NCBI RefSeq assembly: GCF_014854695.1
Contig: NZ_CP027558.1
Span: forward strand, 248,001 to 312,000
DNA from: Rhodococcus rhodochrous
Lineage (GTDB): Bacteria > Actinomycetota > Actinomycetes > Mycobacteriales > Mycobacteriaceae
DNA: 64,000 nucleotides
Reading direction: 5' to 3'
This document shows positions 61,682 to 64,000 of the stretch, in pieces (position 1 is the stretch's first letter; every line of letters begins with the position of its first letter). The position numbers were made by a program, and so were the translations under genes. The notes beneath the pieces are model-generated. The model made no database searches. It had not been told where the DNA came from and saw only the letters and a program-made list of their open reading frames with translations.

Positions 61682-62872
61682 CTAGGCGGTCGCCTGGTCA
61701 TAGTGCGTGTGGGTCTTGAGGCAGCCGTGAAGGATGCCGACGAGCCGATTGCCGACCTGCCGCAGAGCGGCGTTGTGGCTGACGTTGCGGGCGCGGAGTT
61801 GGTCGTAGTAGACACGCACCTGCTCATCGTGCAGGATCGCGCAGGAAGCCTGCATGTGCAGGGCATCGACAAGCCGATCGTTGTGTACGTGCCTGGCGGA
61901 GACCACTCGCGTTTTGCCGGACTGCCTGGTGATCGGACTGGTCCCGGCGTAATTCTTGCGTGCCTTTGCGCTGGCGTATCGGCCCGGGGCGTCCCCGAAC
62001 TCGGCAAGCACCCGGGCACCGAGAACGACGCCGAGACCGGGCTGGCTGAGCAGGATCCCAGCGTCCGGGTGCTCACCAAAATGCGTCGACACGTCTTTCT
62101 CGAGGTTCGCGATCTCGGTGTTCAACGTCGTCAGAATCGCAACGAGCGACCGCACCGTTGCCGCATATGCCGCGCTCACCGGACCGGGTTGACCGAGGTG
62201 CTCGGCGCGCAGCGCCTGCTGGAGTGCCGCCGCTTTGGTCTCGATGTCACGGCGGCCCTTCAACGCGGCGGTGATCTGCCGCAAGGTGAGCGCGGCGGCC
62301 GCGTCCGGGGCAGGAGCCTTGGTCAGCAGGGCCAACACCGTGGTGGAGGTAAGTCCGAGCGGTGTGTAGGCCTCGAGCGCGGCGGGGAAGTAGTCCCGCA
62401 ACGCCACCCGCAGCCGCAGCAGGTGGCGGGTACGTTCCCAGATCAACGTCTGATGCGCGCGGGCGACGACCTTGACTGCCTCCGCGACCTCGGAGTCCGC
62501 GGCAACCTCACGAAGTTGATGCCGGCGGGTGCGGAGCATGTCGGCGAGGGCGTGCGCGTCTCCCTTGTCGCTCTTGGCTCCGGAGTTTCCGAGGATTTCC
62601 CGATGTCGCGCAGCCTGTTTCGGATCGACACTGAACACGGTGTAGCCGGCTGCCAGCAGTGCTTGTACCCAGGGTCCGCGGTCGGTTTCGATGCACACCA
62701 GCACGTCGGCACACTCGGTGTCGTCGTCGGCGAACCGTCCGGCGAGTTCCCCGAATCCGCGGATCCCCGCTATCCCTTCCGGCAATCGTTCGCGTCGCAG
62801 GACTCGGCCGTGTTCGTCCTGGACTTCCACGTCGTGGTGGTCTTCGGCCCAGTCGTCTCCGATGTACAACAA
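61682..62872 (-). CDS. IS110-family DEDD recombinase (transposase)
   Basis: A 396-residue IS110 recombinase. The N-terminal RuvC-like DEDD domain has YIGDDWAEDHHDVEV and VLVCIETDRGPWVQALL, with later acidic residues in AKSDKGDAHALADML. The C-terminal Tnp20 domain has ILLSQPGLGVVLGARVLAEFGD and the conserved serine region NYAGTSPITRQSGK. I placed the start at a TTG with AGGAGG 6 bp upstream (62872). The longer frame upstream has no support. It appears intact. Confidence 0.92.
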   Translation of the reverse strand: MLYIGDDWAEDHHDVEVQDEHGRVLRRERLPEGIAGIRGFGELAGRFADDDTECADVLVCIETDRGPWVQALLAAGYTVFSVDPKQAARHREILGNSGAKSDKGDAHALADMLRTRRHQLREVAADSEVAEAVKVVARAHQTLIWERTRHLLRLRVALRDYFPAALEAYTPLGLTSTTVLALLTKAPAPDAAAALTLRQITAALKGRRDIETKAAALQQALRAEHLGQPGPVSAAYAATVRSLVAILTTLNTEIANLEKDVSTHFGEHPDAGILLSQPGLGVVLGARVLAEFGDAPGRYASAKARKNYAGTSPITRQSGKTRVVSARHVHNDRLVDALHMQASCAILHDEQVRVYYDQLRARNVSHNAALRQVGNRLVGILHGCLKTHTHYDQATA

Positions 62873-63127
62873 CCTGCACCTCCTGGATCGTCGAGCGTCC
62901 GGCGGCAGCCTGCAGGAAGTTCGTTCGCGGACTAATGGTCGAGTGCTCACGGCCTCGGCCGGGCACGACATCCCACCAGCGATGCAGACCTCCTGGCACG
63001 CTGGTGGAGGCCCGGTCTGACCTCAGGACTCGGCCAATCGGTCCAGTCGGGGAGAGTGCTCATCCACCAGCGGCTACCAGGTGCCAAGTCTGCCTGACCG
63101 GCCAGCCTTGGTGCCTCCCATTAGTCA
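62873..63127 (-). ncRNA. Candidate IS110 bridge RNA region
   Basis: The element's 255-bp end upstream of the recombinase codes for no convincing protein. In the IS110 group the bridge RNA that guides target and donor recognition is transcribed from this position. I infer the RNA from family knowledge and location and did not fold it. Confidence 0.45.
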
Positions 63128-63244
63128 GGGGCCTTCACGCAGGGTGAATTGGAGTTCGTCGACCTGCTCAGCGATGGTATCGGTGGCGTAGACCAGGTCT
63201 CGGGTGGCGAATCGTGCATGTAGCCGGCCGCACTCGTTCCTGCA
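63128..63244 (-). pseudogene. GAF-ANTAR regulator, 5' fragment
   Basis: About 39 codons (LHARFATRDLVYATD, then EQVDELQFTLREGP) match the first part of an actinobacterial GAF-ANTAR protein and end exactly at the IS110 junction, where a TGA of the element stops the frame. The true N-terminus may be up to about 20 codons further upstream. Confidence 0.75.
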
Positions 63245-63407
63245 GGGGCAAGGAGTGGGAGCGCCGGGTGTGGCCCGGCAAGAGCGGGTCATCGGGTCAC
63301 GGCTCGGGTCGGTCGCGAGATAGAGGGTTGCATGCGAGCGGGTGATTTCACGGGTGAATTGCCTACTCGTCGGTAACAAATGGGCCGCAGAGATCGGTGT
63401 CCGGTAT

Positions 63408-63596
63408 GTGAACTGGGGTTTCTGGCTGATTGTCGCGTGGCTTGCCGTATCGGTGACCTTCGCTGCTGTCTTCGGTCGTGTCATCCGCGCCCGCGACCAA
63501 CGTGAGATACCGCCACTTGACCAGGACAACGACGGCGAACGGTCGCGACGCACGCCAGCCGAGGCATGTAAGTGCAAGCGGAGGATGCCGTTATAA
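63408..63596 (+). CDS. Small single-span membrane protein
   Basis: A 62-residue protein from a GTG (VNWGFWLIVAWLAVSVTFAAVFGRVIRARDQREIP). It has one hydrophobic helix, then a basic stop-transfer region and a charged, Cys-containing tail. I have a general memory of similar short proteins in actinobacteria but cannot name a family. The ribosome site is weak, and a start 66 bp upstream is possible. It is divergent from the broken GAF-ANTAR gene. Confidence 0.5.
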   Translation: MNWGFWLIVAWLAVSVTFAAVFGRVIRARDQREIPPLDQDNDGERSRRTPAEACKCKRRMPL

Positions 63597-63909
63597 GGTG
63601 CCCCACCTCGGGCGCCGCCCACCGAAATCGCCGACCAGCGTTATGCCCATCTCGACGATCCCCATGTTCTGGCAACCGAGGACCATACCGCGCGCCGAGG
63701 CTGTGTGGCCGTCAGGCATGAGGAGATTCGATCCGCACGTAGCTAACAAGCACCAGGTCCGCCCTGGCGCACGCAGTGTCGTCTCCCTGCTGATGAACCC
63801 GCAGGTGCAGTGGCGAACCTGTCGACGGCGTTCGCCTCTACGACCACACCCAGTATCTCCCCCTGGGGGTGGCTACACGTAGTCTGCCGGGACGCTCGTC
63901 GGCGGTCGC
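63597..63909. other. Intergenic region with no convincing gene
   Basis: About 310 bp with no motif-bearing frame, between the small membrane protein and a gene end entering from the right edge. Confidence 0.4.
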
Positions 63910-64000
63910 TCACAAGGTCATCCAGACATCGACTAGTTCACCCAGGTCGAGACCGGTGTCCATGGTGGGGTGGATGTGGAGTTCGGTACCGCGCAGTGCT
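63910..64000 (-). CDS. C-terminal end of a gene running off the right edge
   Basis: The minus strand is open from the edge for about 30 codons (ALRGTELHIHPTMDTGLDLGE, ending in VWMTL) to a TGA at 63910-63912. Too little is visible to assign a family. Confidence 0.4.
   Translation of the reverse strand, partial: ALRGTELHIHPTMDTGLDLGELVDVWMTL

Larger units (their letters stand above)
61635..63127. mobile_element. IS110-family insertion sequence, about 1493 bp
   Basis: Boundaries were deduced by rejoining the interrupted GAF-ANTAR gene. A TG dinucleotide (minus strand) occurs at both junctions, consistent with the 2-bp core exchanged by IS110 recombinases. There are no long terminal inverted repeats, as usual for this family. 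It carries one recombinase gene and a non-coding end of about 255 bp on its 5' side. Confidence 0.85.

Noticed and set aside
1-64000. CRISPR array, tRNA, rRNA or riboswitch
   Set aside because: No regularly spaced repeats, cloverleaf-like segments or known aptamer cores were noticed by eye. A tRNA or Rfam scan would settle this.

Overview
The window is high-GC actinobacterial DNA, most likely a catabolic plasmid of a Rhodococcus of the rhodochrous/pyridinivorans group. The evidence is a parA-parB partition pair at 49-50.7 kb, a nitrilase with its AraC regulator matching the recalled R. rhodochrous J1 NitA/NitR in length and catalytic residues, an almost unbroken series of aromatic, ketone and ester catabolic operons each with its own regulator, and two insertion sequences near the right end. 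No tRNA, rRNA or CRISPR array was seen.

Layout. 1-10.7 kb: the end of an oxidative cluster (alcohol dehydrogenase, a protein of unknown function, a phthalate-dioxygenase-type reductase). Next come a citryl-CoA-lyase-like/CoA-transferase pair divergent from a VOC protein, FAD monooxygenase, SnoaL-like protein and hydrolase, then an IclR and an AraC regulator. The IclR gene and the divergent promoters share CGGACA dyads. 11.2-17.5 kb: a complete terephthalate operon (IclR regulator, dioxygenase alpha and beta subunits, PdxA-type dihydrodiol dehydrogenase, reductase, aromatic-acid transporter) closed by a strong hairpin. 17.6-21.2 kb: a diverged segmental duplication. A membrane-protein gene with an in-frame TGA is followed by remnants of a LysR gene, then a nucleoside hydrolase, then a second remnant of the membrane gene and an intact LysR gene. 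21.4-25.4 kb: a small unknown protein, a hydrolase, an aldehyde dehydrogenase and an MHYT membrane sensor. 26.5-31.6 kb: a Baeyer-Villiger monooxygenase and a MetX-fold esterase (methyl-ketone type), plus an AcoR-type activator whose promoter carries the same dyad as the monooxygenase promoter. 32.3-38.6 kb: two esterases and PucR, TetR and OhrR-type regulators.

38.9-43.8 kb holds the most unusual unit: a translationally coupled operon of a TetR regulator, an acyl-CoA-dehydrogenase-fold protein without the usual catalytic glutamate, selenophosphate synthetase (SelD), an NMN-adenylyltransferase-like nucleotidyltransferase and an archaeal-type phosphoglycerate-mutase-like protein. No selA, selB or selC is visible. 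The set resembles a small-molecule pathway rather than selenoprotein synthesis. 45.4-47.8 kb is the nitrilase locus. 47.8-50.7 kb is a palindrome-rich region and parAB. 50.9-59.2 kb is a meta-cleavage cluster (transporter, hydroxylase, MhpC- and MhpB-like enzymes). It shares GntR-type operators with a divergent pair of a luciferase-like oxidoreductase and an isochorismatase-fold hydrolase without the canonical triad.

59.3-64 kb is mobile DNA: an IS256-family element with a perfect 8-bp target duplication, and an IS110-family element that splits a GAF-ANTAR gene which rejoins in frame when the element is removed. The IS110 element has a 255-bp non-coding end where a bridge RNA would be expected.

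The clusters would together convert terephthalate, (hydroxyphenyl)propanoate-type acids, ketones, nitriles and esters into central metabolites. The protocatechuate ring-cleavage genes needed after the terephthalate operon are not in this window.
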